Part shown: piece after piece, positions 31,478 through 40,772 of the stretch
How the letters are laid out: the number at the start of each line of letters is the position of its first letter
Position numbering within the stretch: position 1 is the stretch's first letter
NCBI GenBank assembly: GCA_964451955.1
Contig: CAYVKG010000021.1
Span: 1 to 56,953, forward strand
Reading direction: 5' to 3'
DNA length: 56,953 nucleotides
Source: JAPLNB01 sp964451955
GTDB taxonomy: Bacteria > Planctomycetota > Phycisphaerae > Tepidisphaerales > Tepidisphaeraceae
Made by a program: the position numbers and the translations under genes
Notes under the pieces: generated by a model
What the model was told of the DNA's origin: nothing
Seen by the model: the letters and a program-made list of their open reading frames with translations, nothing else
Database searches by the model: none

Positions 31478-33735
31478 CCACCGCCGCCACAACTTCGACG
31501 GCGCACGCGCCGCCTCTGGAGGCCAACTGGACAGTCAACCTGTCGGTTATTGCCAGCCGTCTGCTCGTCGCAGGCGCCATCTGGGCCGCAGCCCTCTGGG
31601 CGCTGGATGACCCGCGGGCCAGCAACAACCATCCGCTCGTCCTGAGCATGCGGCTGGGGTTGTGGCTGTTCATGGCCGAACAGCTCCTTCAGATGTATCG
31701 CACCGCCTATGCCACGCCATACGGCTTCGCCGGCAGCAGGCGGCTGGCGGCGAAGGAAGCCCTCGCCAACGGGTTTTTCGCTCTCTGCACGACGCCACTC
31801 AGCATCCTGGTGCGATGCAGCATGATTGTCCTGGCCACCACCGGCCTCATGAAACTCGCGGGGCCATCGCCGTGGGTGTCCTTCCCGTCCGCGTTTCTGC
31901 CCACGGTGCTCTTCCCGCTGGTCCGCCGCTGGTTTGCCGCGCGCGCCAAACACCCCGTGAATCCCATCATCCGCGGCACTCACATCGGCTCCCATCAGGA
32001 GGCCTCCGCCAAGGCCAGCGCGATCTCCACCGCCGTCGAGCAGGAGATTCTGCGCGGCGCTATCGGTGCCACGGGGCAGACCGCCCCCATTAAGACACCG
32101 GAACCGCTGAAGATCGCCGCCACCCCTTGGGGAGGCACGGAACTGCCGTTGGCGTGTCTGGATTGGCACTATCTGATGCTCGGAACGGCCGGCAGCGGCA
32201 AGACGATCAACGTTCGGCTGCTCATGCAGGCGGTCTTGGCCTCTGAGCCTGGAAGACTCTCCTCGCGGGCCGTCATATACGACGCCAAGCGGGAATTCTA
32301 CCCGTTGCTGCGCGGCATGGATGTCCCGGACGATGCCATCGCCATTCTCAATCCCGCCGATAGCCGCTCGGTCCCCTGGGACATCGCCGGCGACATCGAA
32401 ACCAAGGACGACGCCCGCAACATCGCCATCGCGCTGGTGCCGGACCCGGCCAAAGAGACCCACCAGAACAAGTTCTTCGTCGAGGCGGTGCAGGCTCTGT
32501 TGACCGCGGTCCTCTTCCTGCTTCATCGACGCTCGCCGAAGAAGTGGACGCTGAACGATGTCCTGCAGGCGCTGAATACCCCCACGACGATCCGCGACTT
32601 CCTGAAGGGGGACCCCGATGGCTGGGGCACCTATCAGCGCTACTTCACGGGCGCCAAAGAAACCGTCGGCGGCATCATCAGCACGTTGGATACCCGGATC
32701 ATCTCCCCCTACGAGAGCATCGCGCGGGTGTGGGCCAGGTCGGGCAAGCCGATCGGCCTCAAGGAGTGGGCGAACGACCCGAAACCGACCGTCCTGCTGC
32801 TCGGGACGGATGAGAACCGCGCCGCGGTCGACCGCATCAACCAGGCCATGTTCACCCGCATTGTGCAGCTGATCACTGCCAAGGCTGAAGACCCGCAAGA
32901 CCCCGACCACAGTCGCGACTTGACATGGTTCTTCCTCGACGAGCTACGTTTCGCCGGCGAGCTGCCGCTGCTGGGCAATCTCATCAGCCTGGCCCGCAGC
33001 AAAGGGGCGCGCGTCGTCCTGGCGTCTCAGGACATCGACGGCCTGTACGAAGCCTATGGCCCGCACAAGGCCGACGAGCTGCTCGGCTTGTGCGGAAATG
33101 TGGCCGTGTTCCGTCTCATCAGCCCGAAGACGCGCGACTGGGCAGCGAGGCTCTTCGGCGATTACGAGGCCTGGGAGGAGGACTTCTCGTTCAGCGTCAG
33201 CGGCGACCGCCCGTGGTTCAAGCGCTATGAATTTGCGATCATCGGGCCCCGGTCGGGGGGAAGAACCGAGTCCGCCACGACGCATAAGAAGATCGTCAAG
33301 CGGGAGTCCATTCTGCCCTCGGAGTTCTTCTGCTTCCCCGTCCCAGGCCCGGACAAGGGCATTCCCGGCATGTTCGCCAGTCCGGCAATCGGTGCATGGC
33401 GCGGACCCATCGATTGGAGCTTCATCAAACAGAGGTTGAAGGACAAGCATCCGCTCGCAGAAGGCTTCAGGGGACGGCCCCCGGCGGACTACGACCCGCT
33501 TCCCCCATCGCCGATCGTGCCTCCCGCGCCCGCTTCGCCGCCGGTGGTGCCGGTGGCGCCGGCGGTGCCGGCGGCGCCACCGGCGCCCGACCCGGTGCAA
33601 CCAGCGTTGCCGGAGCCGCCGGACGAACCGCCGCCAGGCCCGACCCCGCCGCCGCCCACAACGCTGTTTGACAATCCGCCACGGCCGGCCGGTCCGCCGG
33701 CGCCGCCCAGGCGACGAGGGAGGCTCCCAAAGTGA
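31474..33735 (+). CDS. Type IV coupling protein (TraD/VirD4/TrwB family)
   Basis: 753 aa. N-terminal hydrophobic segments (about residues 25-45, 60-75 and 105-150) anchor it in the inner membrane. The ATPase has Walker A LMLGTAGSGKT (about 235) and Walker B TWFFLDELRFAG (about 485), with SKGARVVLASQDIDGL behind it. It links the relaxosome to the secretion channel. The last about 90 residues are almost pure proline, alanine and valine, a long disordered tail unusual for the family. No VirB4 or other channel gene is visible in the window, so the channel must be encoded elsewhere. Confidence 0.95.
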   Translation: MTTAATTSTAHAPPLEANWTVNLSVIASRLLVAGAIWAAALWALDDPRASNNHPLVLSMRLGLWLFMAEQLLQMYRTAYATPYGFAGSRRLAAKEALANGFFALCTTPLSILVRCSMIVLATTGLMKLAGPSPWVSFPSAFLPTVLFPLVRRWFAARAKHPVNPIIRGTHIGSHQEASAKASAISTAVEQEILRGAIGATGQTAPIKTPEPLKIAATPWGGTELPLACLDWHYLMLGTAGSGKTINVRLLMQAVLASEPGRLSSRAVIYDAKREFYPLLRGMDVPDDAIAILNPADSRSVPWDIAGDIETKDDARNIAIALVPDPAKETHQNKFFVEAVQALLTAVLFLLHRRSPKKWTLNDVLQALNTPTTIRDFLKGDPDGWGTYQRYFTGAKETVGGIISTLDTRIISPYESIARVWARSGKPIGLKEWANDPKPTVLLLGTDENRAAVDRINQAMFTRIVQLITAKAEDPQDPDHSRDLTWFFLDELRFAGELPLLGNLISLARSKGARVVLASQDIDGLYEAYGPHKADELLGLCGNVAVFRLISPKTRDWAARLFGDYEAWEEDFSFSVSGDRPWFKRYEFAIIGPRSGGRTESATTHKKIVKRESILPSEFFCFPVPGPDKGIPGMFASPAIGAWRGPIDWSFIKQRLKDKHPLAEGFRGRPPADYDPLPPSPIVPPAPASPPVVPVAPAVPAAPPAPDPVQPALPEPPDEPPPGPTPPPPTTLFDNPPRPAGPPAPPRRRGRLPK

Positions 33736-33767
33736 AGACGAGGTTCTGCATGACGTGAGGAGCACTG

Positions 33768-34535
33768 ATGGCTATCTGGTGGATGGATTTCCTGGCACGC
33801 AGGGATTTCTGGACCGAGCGTCGCAAACGGCTGGCCCTGGGCGCAACCCTGTCATTGTTGGGCGTCGCAAGCCTGATCGAAGTGGTGGCCATGCCTGGGA
33901 GTCTCCTGCGTCGGCCACCCGCAGTTGTTGCCACCGATCCAGGTCGACCCCAGGGCGTTCTACCCGAGCCCGCCGTACAACCTCAAGCGCATCCCACGGT
34001 GCATTTCGTCGATTCGGTCCTGGAAGACAAGGAGACGAAGCTGCGCAAGGCACGGGAGCGCGAGGCCGCTGAACGCCAGGAACTGAAGAGACGACTTGTG
34101 GATGCTCGTGCCTCGCTCCACCAGGCGGCGGCTACCACCAATGCGGAGTGGGAGACGCTCATTGCCGAGGTCCGTCGCAGTCAGGGGGTGGACCTGGCCA
34201 ACCCCACATTTGACCCCAAGACCCAGTCCCGCGAACTGAATCAACTGATCGTCAACGAAGACGCTGCCAAGATGGCCTGGACGAGAATCCGCGGCCTGCG
34301 GTCTCAGGTCGTTCCCGCGCTTCAGGGCGCACAGGCCCAGATCAATGAGATCGAGCGCCGACTCGCCGACGACAATTTCGCCGAGTCCGATCTCGCCCGT
34401 CTCCAGACGGCGCTGAAGGCCAGCAACCTCGCACGCGAGCAGATTCGCCAAGGGCAGAAGGACTTGAACGACATCGCCATTTTCTTGCGCGGACAGAAGT
34501 TCATGCAACAGCTTGAGAAAGGAGACGAACCGTGA
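33768..34535 (+). CDS. Membrane-anchored coiled-coil protein
   Basis: 255 aa. One transmembrane helix (about residues 24-42) after a basic N-terminus, then a proline-rich linker and a long helical region (EDKETKLRKAREREAAERQELKRRLVDARASLH and later LQGAQAQINEIERRLADD) with strong coiled-coil character. GAGGAG precedes ATG 33768. It overlaps the next gene by 4 bp (GTGA). Unknown family; the position after the coupling protein suggests an envelope part of the transfer apparatus. Confidence 0.72.
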   Translation: MAIWWMDFLARRDFWTERRKRLALGATLSLLGVASLIEVVAMPGSLLRRPPAVVATDPGRPQGVLPEPAVQPQAHPTVHFVDSVLEDKETKLRKAREREAAERQELKRRLVDARASLHQAAATTNAEWETLIAEVRRSQGVDLANPTFDPKTQSRELNQLIVNEDAAKMAWTRIRGLRSQVVPALQGAQAQINEIERRLADDNFAESDLARLQTALKASNLAREQIRQGQKDLNDIAIFLRGQKFMQQLEKGDEP

Positions 34536-35836
34536 GAAACAGACCGCCCGCTGGTTATGTCATCGCCACCGTGATCATGCTTGTCGCCGCAACCGGCCAC
34601 TATCGTGCGCGCGCCCAGGATGTCCCCCCGACTCCGGCCGATGTCGCGCGCGAAGCTGACCAGAGCAGGCGCGACGCCCTCAGCCAACAAGCCCAGCGGG
34701 CCTTCACTCGCCGCCTGCTGGACCAAGCGATCGCCCGCGCCGACAGCATTGTGAAGCTTATGGCATCCCTGAAACAGGAGTCGGACGCATTCGCGCAGCG
34801 CATTGCGAAACTGAAAGATGACGACGACGGGAAACGCCTGGCGAGCACGTTGGACGAGTTGACCGCTCGCGACTTCGCCCGAATCATCGATACGCCGCTC
34901 GTGGACGCCGAGTGCTTCACCGTCAATCAGAAGCAAGCCGAGGCGGTTCTCGCGCAACTCAAGGCAGAGCGCGATCAGAATGTACCGGGATACGTGCCGC
35001 CCGACACGCTGGTCGAAGAACTGAACAGCCTGCTGAAATGGACCAAAGACCAGCGCGCGAACGTCAAACAGCAGAACGAATGGATCGAGCAGCAGATTCT
35101 GGGCGTGCCCAAGGAGTTCGATCTGGCCGCGGCCCCCACGCTCCGGCAGAAACTCGCGAGTTATCGCCGACAAGAAGACGCCGCGCGCCAAACCGCCCGG
35201 CTCGCCGGTGCGGAGCAGGCCAAGAAGGAAGGCCACGCGGCCATCATGAAGGCCGAGCGCACGGCGGAACTGGAACGGCTGCTCCAGAACGCGAACGCAC
35301 GGCTGAACGCGGCGCGCGCGGAAATCGAGGACCAGAAGATCGAGCAGGAAATGATCCGCAAGAAGGAACAGGACCAATATGCAAAGAGGATCGCGGACCT
35401 CGACGCCGAACTGGCCCGCAATCGAGCGGAGCGCGCCAAGCAGGTTGCCGAAAGCAAGGTCGTCGAAGAGCGAGGCAAGCAGGACGCCGACCTGGTGCTC
35501 AAACGCGAGCGGGCTTCCAGCCCGCGCGTCAAGGAAGTCCTCGCGCCGTTCGCTTCGCCCGGCTACTATCAGCCGCGCGGTCCCATGTCCATAGACAAAG
35601 GCCCCATGTCGTTGGCCGCCCTGCGCCAGGCCGGCGCTCTGGAGCGAAACCAGAAGGGGCTCACCGCGCTCATTCTCGCGGGCGTGACCCCACAGGACAA
35701 GGAAAGGCCCCGTTGGGGATTCCAGCCTATTGTGCGAAACCTCACCGCCGCCCAGCTTGAATTGGTCAAGGAGGCCCAGCAGTACATGATCGACTACGGC
35801 GATGTGCTGGTCGAAATGGGCGTGCTCGCCAAGTGA
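34532..35836 (+). CDS. Exported coiled-coil protein
   Basis: 434 aa starting with GTG 34532 behind AAAGGAG. Signal peptide (MRNRPPAGYVIATVIMLVAATGHYRARAQ, cleavage likely after RAQ), then nearly continuous charged heptad-like helix to about residue 300. A compact end follows (ASPGYYQPRGPMSIDKGPMSLAALRQAGALE, then LTAAQLELVKEAQQYMIDYG). Likely a periplasmic rod or tether encoded together with the membrane coiled-coil protein. I do not recognise a named family, and a role in conjugation is inferred from the operon. Confidence 0.72.
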   Translation: MRNRPPAGYVIATVIMLVAATGHYRARAQDVPPTPADVAREADQSRRDALSQQAQRAFTRRLLDQAIARADSIVKLMASLKQESDAFAQRIAKLKDDDDGKRLASTLDELTARDFARIIDTPLVDAECFTVNQKQAEAVLAQLKAERDQNVPGYVPPDTLVEELNSLLKWTKDQRANVKQQNEWIEQQILGVPKEFDLAAAPTLRQKLASYRRQEDAARQTARLAGAEQAKKEGHAAIMKAERTAELERLLQNANARLNAARAEIEDQKIEQEMIRKKEQDQYAKRIADLDAELARNRAERAKQVAESKVVEERGKQDADLVLKRERASSPRVKEVLAPFASPGYYQPRGPMSIDKGPMSLAALRQAGALERNQKGLTALILAGVTPQDKERPRWGFQPIVRNLTAAQLELVKEAQQYMIDYGDVLVEMGVLAK

Positions 35837-35928
35837 GCCTCCGGGCATTCAAGGACGGAGACTGACAGGCCGCCGGGCATCGCACAGTGGCTTTGGGCCG
35901 CCGTTTTTGGCGCGATACGCAGGCAGCT

Positions 35929-36624
35929 CTACTTCCTGTCACCCTTCTCTTTCCCTTCGCCATGCAGCGGCCGGTGAGGCGGCTTGGCCTGCGTCACCGA
36001 CTCTTTGGGTGCCGAAGAGGGACGAGGAGAACTGGCGGCGCCCGCCGCCTCAGCATGATGATTTCCGTTGGTCATGTTGGTTTCCTTTCCAGGTTGTTCT
36101 CCCAGCAGCCGGGCCGACCGACGATAATACTTACGCAACGCATCACGTGAACCGGCGAACAGAACGCCGCAGAGAACAACCGTCATCAAATCCGACCAGA
36201 TGCCGAAGGTCACATAGGAACTGCCCGCCACGCGGAGGGCCGCGTATGAGAAGGGAAGGGCCACCAGCATGTTGGCGTAGAACTGATAGTAGCGGTAATG
36301 GTTCTCCACGATGTAGTCGAAGGCATCGAGCTTCTGCGCCAGGACCGCGTCTTCCCACACGGGCCGAGTGACTCCCGTGCGGTGGTGAATCGTGTCGACC
36401 GTCGCCCACCGCACGGCGCTGATGACCAGCCCGGCCGCCAGGGCCGCCAGCGTCACGAAGCAGAACCCCGCCACCGACGGGGCGCTCGGACCCGTCACCG
36501 CGAGCCAGGAGCGGATCATCGGCGAGAAGGGGCTCAGGCCCGCCAGGCACACGATGCCCGGAAGCACATACGCGATCAGCAAACCGAAATTCCGTTCCGA
36601 CAATCCGCCCACGACCCCCAGCAC
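35929..36624 (-). CDS. Polytopic membrane protein of unknown function
   Basis: 231 aa. LSERNFGLLIAYVLPGIVCLAGLSP forms the first hydrophobic segment, then VAGFCFVTLAALAAGLVISAVRW, a pair near residues 120-160, and a hydrophilic, proline-rich tail. The start is uncertain: GTG 36624 has only a close GGAG, and a TTG a few codons later is possible. It converges with the 34532 gene, so it is outside that operon. Family unknown to me. Confidence 0.6.
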   Translation of the reverse strand: MLGVVGGLSERNFGLLIAYVLPGIVCLAGLSPFSPMIRSWLAVTGPSAPSVAGFCFVTLAALAAGLVISAVRWATVDTIHHRTGVTRPVWEDAVLAQKLDAFDYIVENHYRYYQFYANMLVALPFSYAALRVAGSSYVTFGIWSDLMTVVLCGVLFAGSRDALRKYYRRSARLLGEQPGKETNMTNGNHHAEAAGAASSPRPSSAPKESVTQAKPPHRPLHGEGKEKGDRK

Positions 36625-36773
36625 TCCATCGAGAGGATTTCACGCACGTCGCGCGCATGGGCGTATCCTGACCTGCCACGCGGAAGAGACTCGCGGCCAT
36701 GTGTGAATCTATTATCTAAAAGTAAGATGTCAAATCTAAAATCGAAGATTCCACTCTCGCGATGGCGGCCTGC

Positions 36774-37040
36774 TCAGCCTTTCTTCCGGCGCGTTGGAAC
36801 CGCCCCCGGCAGAAGCCAGATCCGGCCTTGTTCACCCGTCTTGCCGTCCTGGAAGAACAGTGTCACCCCCTGATCACGGGCGCGTATCAACGATACGTAG
36901 ATGTCCACCGCCTCCCGCACCACTTCCGCGATGGAGCCCTTGCCCGAAGCCTCCTGCTGCTTGACCAGCTCGTTGATCGTGTCATCGGGCAGAAACAGCG
37001 TGAATCGGCTCTTACGCACTGCGGATGATCGGCGGCCCAT
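36774..37040 (-). CDS. CopG-like ribbon-helix-helix protein
   Basis: 88 aa. RKSRFTLFLPDDTINELVKQQEASGKGSIAEVVREAVDIYVSLI is a clear ribbon-helix-helix dimerisation and DNA-binding fold. The C-terminal 30 residues (GVTLFFQDGKTGEQGRIWLLPGAVPTRRKKG) form a short strand-rich, basic tail. ATG 37040 with a GAGG-type site. It is a likely small repressor of element genes; the target is not visible. Confidence 0.78.
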   Translation of the reverse strand: MGRRSSAVRKSRFTLFLPDDTINELVKQQEASGKGSIAEVVREAVDIYVSLIRARDQGVTLFFQDGKTGEQGRIWLLPGAVPTRRKKG

Positions 37041-37285
37041 GCTAACCTCGGCTTCCTGGAGAACCGGCCGTGAAGGTACGCCAATCCCCGGCAGGTCGCA
37101 ACGCCCCTGGGGCTGTATCGCCTCACGTGCTGCCGGCGCCTCCCGCCACGCTGCGCTCCAGTCGTGCGTGGCCATCCCGCCAGGCCTAGCCCGCTCTGGT
37201 TGCGGCGGGGCAACCCGCGAGCCAGGAGTACCTGTCACGCGGCTTGCAGGCCGCCGCCACCCGACGCTTCGGCTCGACCCGGCTT

Positions 37286-37362
37286 GAATGCCTCCCCAAG
37301 GGTTTCGCGGTCCGTCAGCCGTGGATGAACGAACCGCGAAACCCTTTTTGATGGAGGCATTC
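37286..37362 (+). promoter_or_regulatory. Inverted repeat covering a Shine-Dalgarno sequence (5)
   Basis: Left arm 37286-37312 and right arm 37332-37362: GAATGCCTCC / GGAGGCATTC and AAGGGTTTCGCGGT / ACCGCGAAACCCTT. The GGAGG of the gene at 37365 is within the right arm. The rest of 37041-37364 carries no gene. Confidence 0.7.
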
Positions 37363-37364
37363 AG

Positions 37365-37562
37365 ATGACCACGAACGACAAGAAGAACATCGACCAGATG
37401 GCGGAAGGCGACAACGACAAGCGCGAGGGCAACGATGCACAACGCACAGCGGTCTTGTGCACGACCAGCGCCATTTCGTTCTGCTGCCGCTGCGGCGAAG
37501 TCCTCTCCGGACCTTTCTGCCCCAGCTGCGGCGCCAGGCAGTGCATCTCCTGCGGCGACTGA
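37365..37562 (+). CDS. Small zinc-ribbon protein
   Basis: 65 aa. A charged N-terminal half precedes CCRCGEVLSGPFCPSCGARQCISCGD, three CxxC-type pairs that should bind one or two zinc ions. ATG 37365 lies 3 bp after the hairpin that contains its ribosome binding site. The arrangement (hairpin, tiny protein) is the same as for the genes at 24738 and 26555. No family recognised. Confidence 0.65.
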   Translation: MTTNDKKNIDQMAEGDNDKREGNDAQRTAVLCTTSAISFCCRCGEVLSGPFCPSCGARQCISCGD

Positions 37563-37614
37563 CGGGCCGCCGGGCGTGCGGGTCAAACGTCGTTTCCGTC
37601 ACCTTCCATATTGC

Positions 37615-37634
37615 ACCATAAAGGACGTTATGGT
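37615..37634 (+). repeat. Short inverted repeat upstream of the integrase gene
   Basis: ACCATAA-AGGACG-TTATGGT is a perfect 7-bp stem. AAGGACGTT-ATG-GTT-CGC-TAG within it is a ribosome-binding-site-plus-mini-frame of three codons, and GGACGTTATGG resembles the start-codon hairpin at 55323-55364 (GGACCGTTATGG). Confidence 0.4.
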
Positions 37635-37663
37635 TCGCTAGGGGCAAGGGAGGAGGGTCAATC

Positions 37664-38629
37664 ATGAACAATCCGATCATCATCGCCACGCGAGCCCGTT
37701 CGAGGTCATCGGACCTGCCGGCGCTCATCGCCAACCAGGGACGCAAGGCGGCCCAACGGTTCGTCGAGTTCTTCACGGCCAACATCCGCAACCACAACAC
37801 GCGGGCGGCATATCTGGTGGCCGTGCGCCAGTTCTGTGACTGGTGCGAGGCCCGTGGTCTGGGTCTGGCCGACATCGACCCGGTTTCGGTCGCCGCGTAT
37901 GTCGAGCAACACCCCGGCTCGCGCCCCACGGTCAAGCAGCACCTGGCCGCAATCCGCATGCTCTTTGACTGGCTGGTCATCGGTCAGGTGGTTCCACTGA
38001 ATCCCGCATCATCGGTACGTGGCCCCAGGCACATCGTCAAGAAAGGCAAAACGCCGGTTCTCTCTGCCGAGCAGGCCCGGCGCCTCCTGGAGAGCATCCC
38101 GGCCGACCGCGTTGTCGGCCTACGAGACCGTGCCCTGATCGCGGTGATGGTCTATTCCTTTGCCCGCGTCAGCGCCGTCGTCAACATGAAGCTCGACGAC
38201 TACTACCAGAACGGCAGGCGGTGGTGGATTCGCCTGCACGAGAAAGGCGGCAAGTTCCACGAGGTTCCAGTACACCACAAGGCCGAGGCGTACATGGACG
38301 CCTATATCCACACGGCCGGCATCCGCGGCGAACCGCAACTGCCCCTCTTCCGCACAGCGATTCGCAGGACCGGCGCCCTCACCTGCCGCAGTATGTCCCG
38401 CAATGACGCCTTCCGCATGATCAAGCGACGAGCGAAGGCGGCCGGCCTACCGGAGCGCACCTGCTGCCACAGCTTCCGGGCCACCGGCATCACGGATTTC
38501 TTGAAGAACGGCGGGACGATTGAGGCGGCGCAGAAGATCGCCGCCCACGAATCGCCCCGGACCACCAAGCTCTACGACCGGCGGAGCGACGAGATCACGC
38601 TCAATGAGATCGAACGCATCGCGATCTAG
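37664..38629 (+). CDS. Tyrosine recombinase / integrase
   Basis: 321 aa. N-terminal SAM-like core-binding domain (about 20-110; NTRAAYLVAVRQFCDWCEARGL) and C-terminal catalytic domain. Active-site residues are visible: Arg in YSFARVSAVVNMKL, Lys in EKGGKFHEV, HSFRATG (His-x-x-Arg), HESPRTT and Tyr in LYDRR. The architecture is Xer-like, as in many integrative elements. GGAGGAGGGT precedes ATG 37664. If the tRNA fragment at 50-91 is its attachment site, the gene sits far from that end, so it may instead serve a different junction. Confidence 0.93.
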   Translation: MNNPIIIATRARSRSSDLPALIANQGRKAAQRFVEFFTANIRNHNTRAAYLVAVRQFCDWCEARGLGLADIDPVSVAAYVEQHPGSRPTVKQHLAAIRMLFDWLVIGQVVPLNPASSVRGPRHIVKKGKTPVLSAEQARRLLESIPADRVVGLRDRALIAVMVYSFARVSAVVNMKLDDYYQNGRRWWIRLHEKGGKFHEVPVHHKAEAYMDAYIHTAGIRGEPQLPLFRTAIRRTGALTCRSMSRNDAFRMIKRRAKAAGLPERTCCHSFRATGITDFLKNGGTIEAAQKIAAHESPRTTKLYDRRSDEITLNEIERIAI

Positions 38630-39059
38630 CACGGTGCGGCGGCTCCAGCCTGTCCGAGCTGAGACGCGTCTCGTCAACCACACCTGCTTGCCTACTATTC
38701 GCCCCCTGGGCAGCCCAGTGGCCAATTGATCCTGCCACCCGTAGGGTCGTTGCGCCCCGCCGTCGTCGCCACCACCCGCCCGGATTTCTACTACCACCCG
38801 CCCGACTCATGGCGGCCACGGCCCATCGGCGGTAGACTGTGGCTCATCCGCAGGTGCTAATCGGAACGGCAAGTGAAGCTCCACACCTGCGCATAGCGAG
38901 CACGCCTCCATGCACCACGGGCTGTCCGGGGTCAGACTGGCCTCGGAACTGACCCCACGAGCACGCACGTGGTTGGCTTGCTATAAGTTATGTGGAGTCA
39001 TGATGTTAGGCACATTGGTGCAACAGGTGGCCGGACGAATTACATTTCAGGAGAAGCTA
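38630..39059. other. Spacer between integrase and defence genes
   Basis: 430 bp. An 8-bp perfect hairpin GGGGTCAG / CTGACCCC at 38928-38956 (13-nt loop) resembles REP-type palindromes. In-frame ATGs at 38910 and 39000 extend the methyltransferase frame, but that stretch includes the hairpin and looks non-coding. Confidence 0.45.
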
Positions 39060-40220
39060 ATGGCCTACGACTTGCCCGAGGCGAGCAAGCAGCAGATGCA
39101 CGCTCGGGGCAAGGAGAGGACTCAGCATGAACCTGACAACACAATTAGTGACCTCGACAGAGGTAGGAGCGAAAACACGGACTCGCGAAACGCCACAGTA
39201 TCGTCATCGAACCGCATCCAGCCTTCCTTCGGTACGAAGTACGGAAGAGTGTACTGCGGCGACTCCGCCACGCTAATGGCTCAAGTCTTGCCGGACGAGT
39301 CCGTTGACCTCGTGATGACCAGTCCTCCATTTGGCCTTGTCCGGAAGAAAGACTATGGCAATGAGGACGCCGATCGCTATGTCGCCTGGTTTGAACAGTT
39401 CGCCGAGCAGTTTGCCCGAATCCTCAAGGCATCCGGTAGTCTCGTCATCGATATCGGCGGCGCATGGAAACCGGGGCTCCCCACCCGCAGCCTCTATCAT
39501 TACGAGCTCCTCATAATGCTCTGCCGCAAGTTCAAGTTTCACTTGGCACAGGAGTTCTTCTGGTGGAACCCCGCCAAACTGCCTACGCCAGCGGAATGGG
39601 TGAACATTCGGCGCGTTCGTGTCAAAGACGCCGTCAATTGTGTCTGGTGGCTCTCTAGGACACCTTATCCCAAAGCATCTAACCGAAGGGTTCTGCAACC
39701 ATATTCACTGAGCATGAAGCACTTGCTTGCCAACGGGTACAAGCCAAAACTTCGCCCGAGCGGCCACGATATCTCTGACAAGTTCCAGCGAGACAACGGT
39801 GGCGCGATACCACCGAACTTAATCGCCCTTGCCAATACTGAAAGCAATAGCTCATACCAACGTTATTGTCGTGAGCACAGCCTTCAGGAACATCCCGCCC
39901 GTTTTCCAGCCGGCCTGCCTGCATTTTTTGTTCGCATGCTCACCGACCCAGCGGACTCCGTTGTTGATCCCTTTGCCGGAAGCTGCATGACTGGCGCAGT
40001 GGCTGAGGAGCTCAATCGCCATTGGATTTGCTTCGAACTGGACCAGCAGTACGTCGCGGGTGCCAAGGGTCGCTTCCTTCCTCATCAGGATAAGACGTTG
40101 CTCCCGCGACGTACCGTTCCCTACCAGATTTACGCTCCCACCGCTGACACGAGTGACGACAATGAGACACCGCTGCCAGTTGATGGTGGCCGCAAGCGTG
40201 CCGCGTCAAAGAAGAGGTAG
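39060..40220 (+). CDS. Site-specific DNA methyltransferase of the defence cluster
   Basis: 386 aa. VYCGDSATLMAQVLPDESVDLVMTSPPFGLVRKKDYG carries the catalytic TSPPF motif, and DPFAGSCMTGAVAEEL near residue 305 is the AdoMet-binding motif, so the order (catalytic first) is that of beta-class N4-cytosine or N6-adenine methylases. AGGAG precedes ATG 39060. The codon and base use looks less GC-biased than in neighbouring modules. Three base pairs separate it from the next gene, beginning a tight seven-gene run. It probably marks self DNA for the downstream nucleases. Confidence 0.9.
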   Translation: MAYDLPEASKQQMHARGKERTQHEPDNTISDLDRGRSENTDSRNATVSSSNRIQPSFGTKYGRVYCGDSATLMAQVLPDESVDLVMTSPPFGLVRKKDYGNEDADRYVAWFEQFAEQFARILKASGSLVIDIGGAWKPGLPTRSLYHYELLIMLCRKFKFHLAQEFFWWNPAKLPTPAEWVNIRRVRVKDAVNCVWWLSRTPYPKASNRRVLQPYSLSMKHLLANGYKPKLRPSGHDISDKFQRDNGGAIPPNLIALANTESNSSYQRYCREHSLQEHPARFPAGLPAFFVRMLTDPADSVVDPFAGSCMTGAVAEELNRHWICFELDQQYVAGAKGRFLPHQDKTLLPRRTVPYQIYAPTADTSDDNETPLPVDGGRKRAASKKR

Positions 40221-40223
40221 GCG

Positions 40224-40772
40224 ATGAGTGGGAACCATTCACATCTCCCGAAGAAGGATCTACACAAGACCCTGATTCGCTGGCTCGGGAAGGATGTCAG
40301 CGCCCACTCCGATCCGGACGACACTCCACTGACACTCGATCTCCAGCATCCCTTGCCATCCCGTACGCGTGTATACATCTTCAACGCAACACACCCGCCA
40401 GGAGGAAGAACGACAGGCGAGCACAAGATTCAACTAATGGTCCCCGGCCAGTCCAGAGGCCAAAGGAGTGATTTTGACGACTCGGATAGCCGCGTTATCT
40501 TGCTAGTGGGCTACGAGCACGAGTTGGGCGTCTTCATCCTCTGGGATGCGGGCTTGTACCGTAGCTTTCCCTTCTCCCGAAATGTCCAGGTCAAGGCCGA
40601 AACAGTTTATGCCGCCTACTCAGGAGAACTTGCTCAAGAGCCTCGAAGACTCTGGACAAACAACGAGATTGTTGTCGCAGCCCATTGCACTCGGCTCAAA
40701 GAGGCAATTCTGCTTCGCAACCAGCTCACGTTAGACAGACTAACCTCCGGGGGGACACCGTGCCAGGCCTAA
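40224..40772 (+). CDS. Unknown protein of the defence cluster (182 aa)
   Basis: The middle region reads RVYIFNATHPPGGRTTGEHKIQLMVPGQSRGQRSDFDDSDSRVILLVGYEHELGVFILWDAGLYRSFPFSRNVQVKAETVYAAYSGELA. Alternating strands with EHK and D residues are reminiscent of a PD-(D/E)xK nuclease-like core, but I cannot assign the catalytic set. It starts 3 bp after the methylase and overlaps the helicase start, so it belongs to the system. A modification-sensing or cleavage role is possible. Confidence 0.7.
   Translation: MSGNHSHLPKKDLHKTLIRWLGKDVSAHSDPDDTPLTLDLQHPLPSRTRVYIFNATHPPGGRTTGEHKIQLMVPGQSRGQRSDFDDSDSRVILLVGYEHELGVFILWDAGLYRSFPFSRNVQVKAETVYAAYSGELAQEPRRLWTNNEIVVAAHCTRLKEAILLRNQLTLDRLTSGGTPCQA

Noticed and set aside
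34322..35848. Minus-strand frame of 508 codons
   Set aside because: It is the antisense of two exported coiled-coil genes that have ribosome binding sites, a signal peptide and translational coupling; long antisense frames are common in GC-rich DNA.
38910..39059. N-terminal extension of the defence methyltransferase
   Set aside because: The stretch contains a REP-like GGGGTCAG hairpin and no family similarity; the AGGAG site before ATG 39060 gives a better start.
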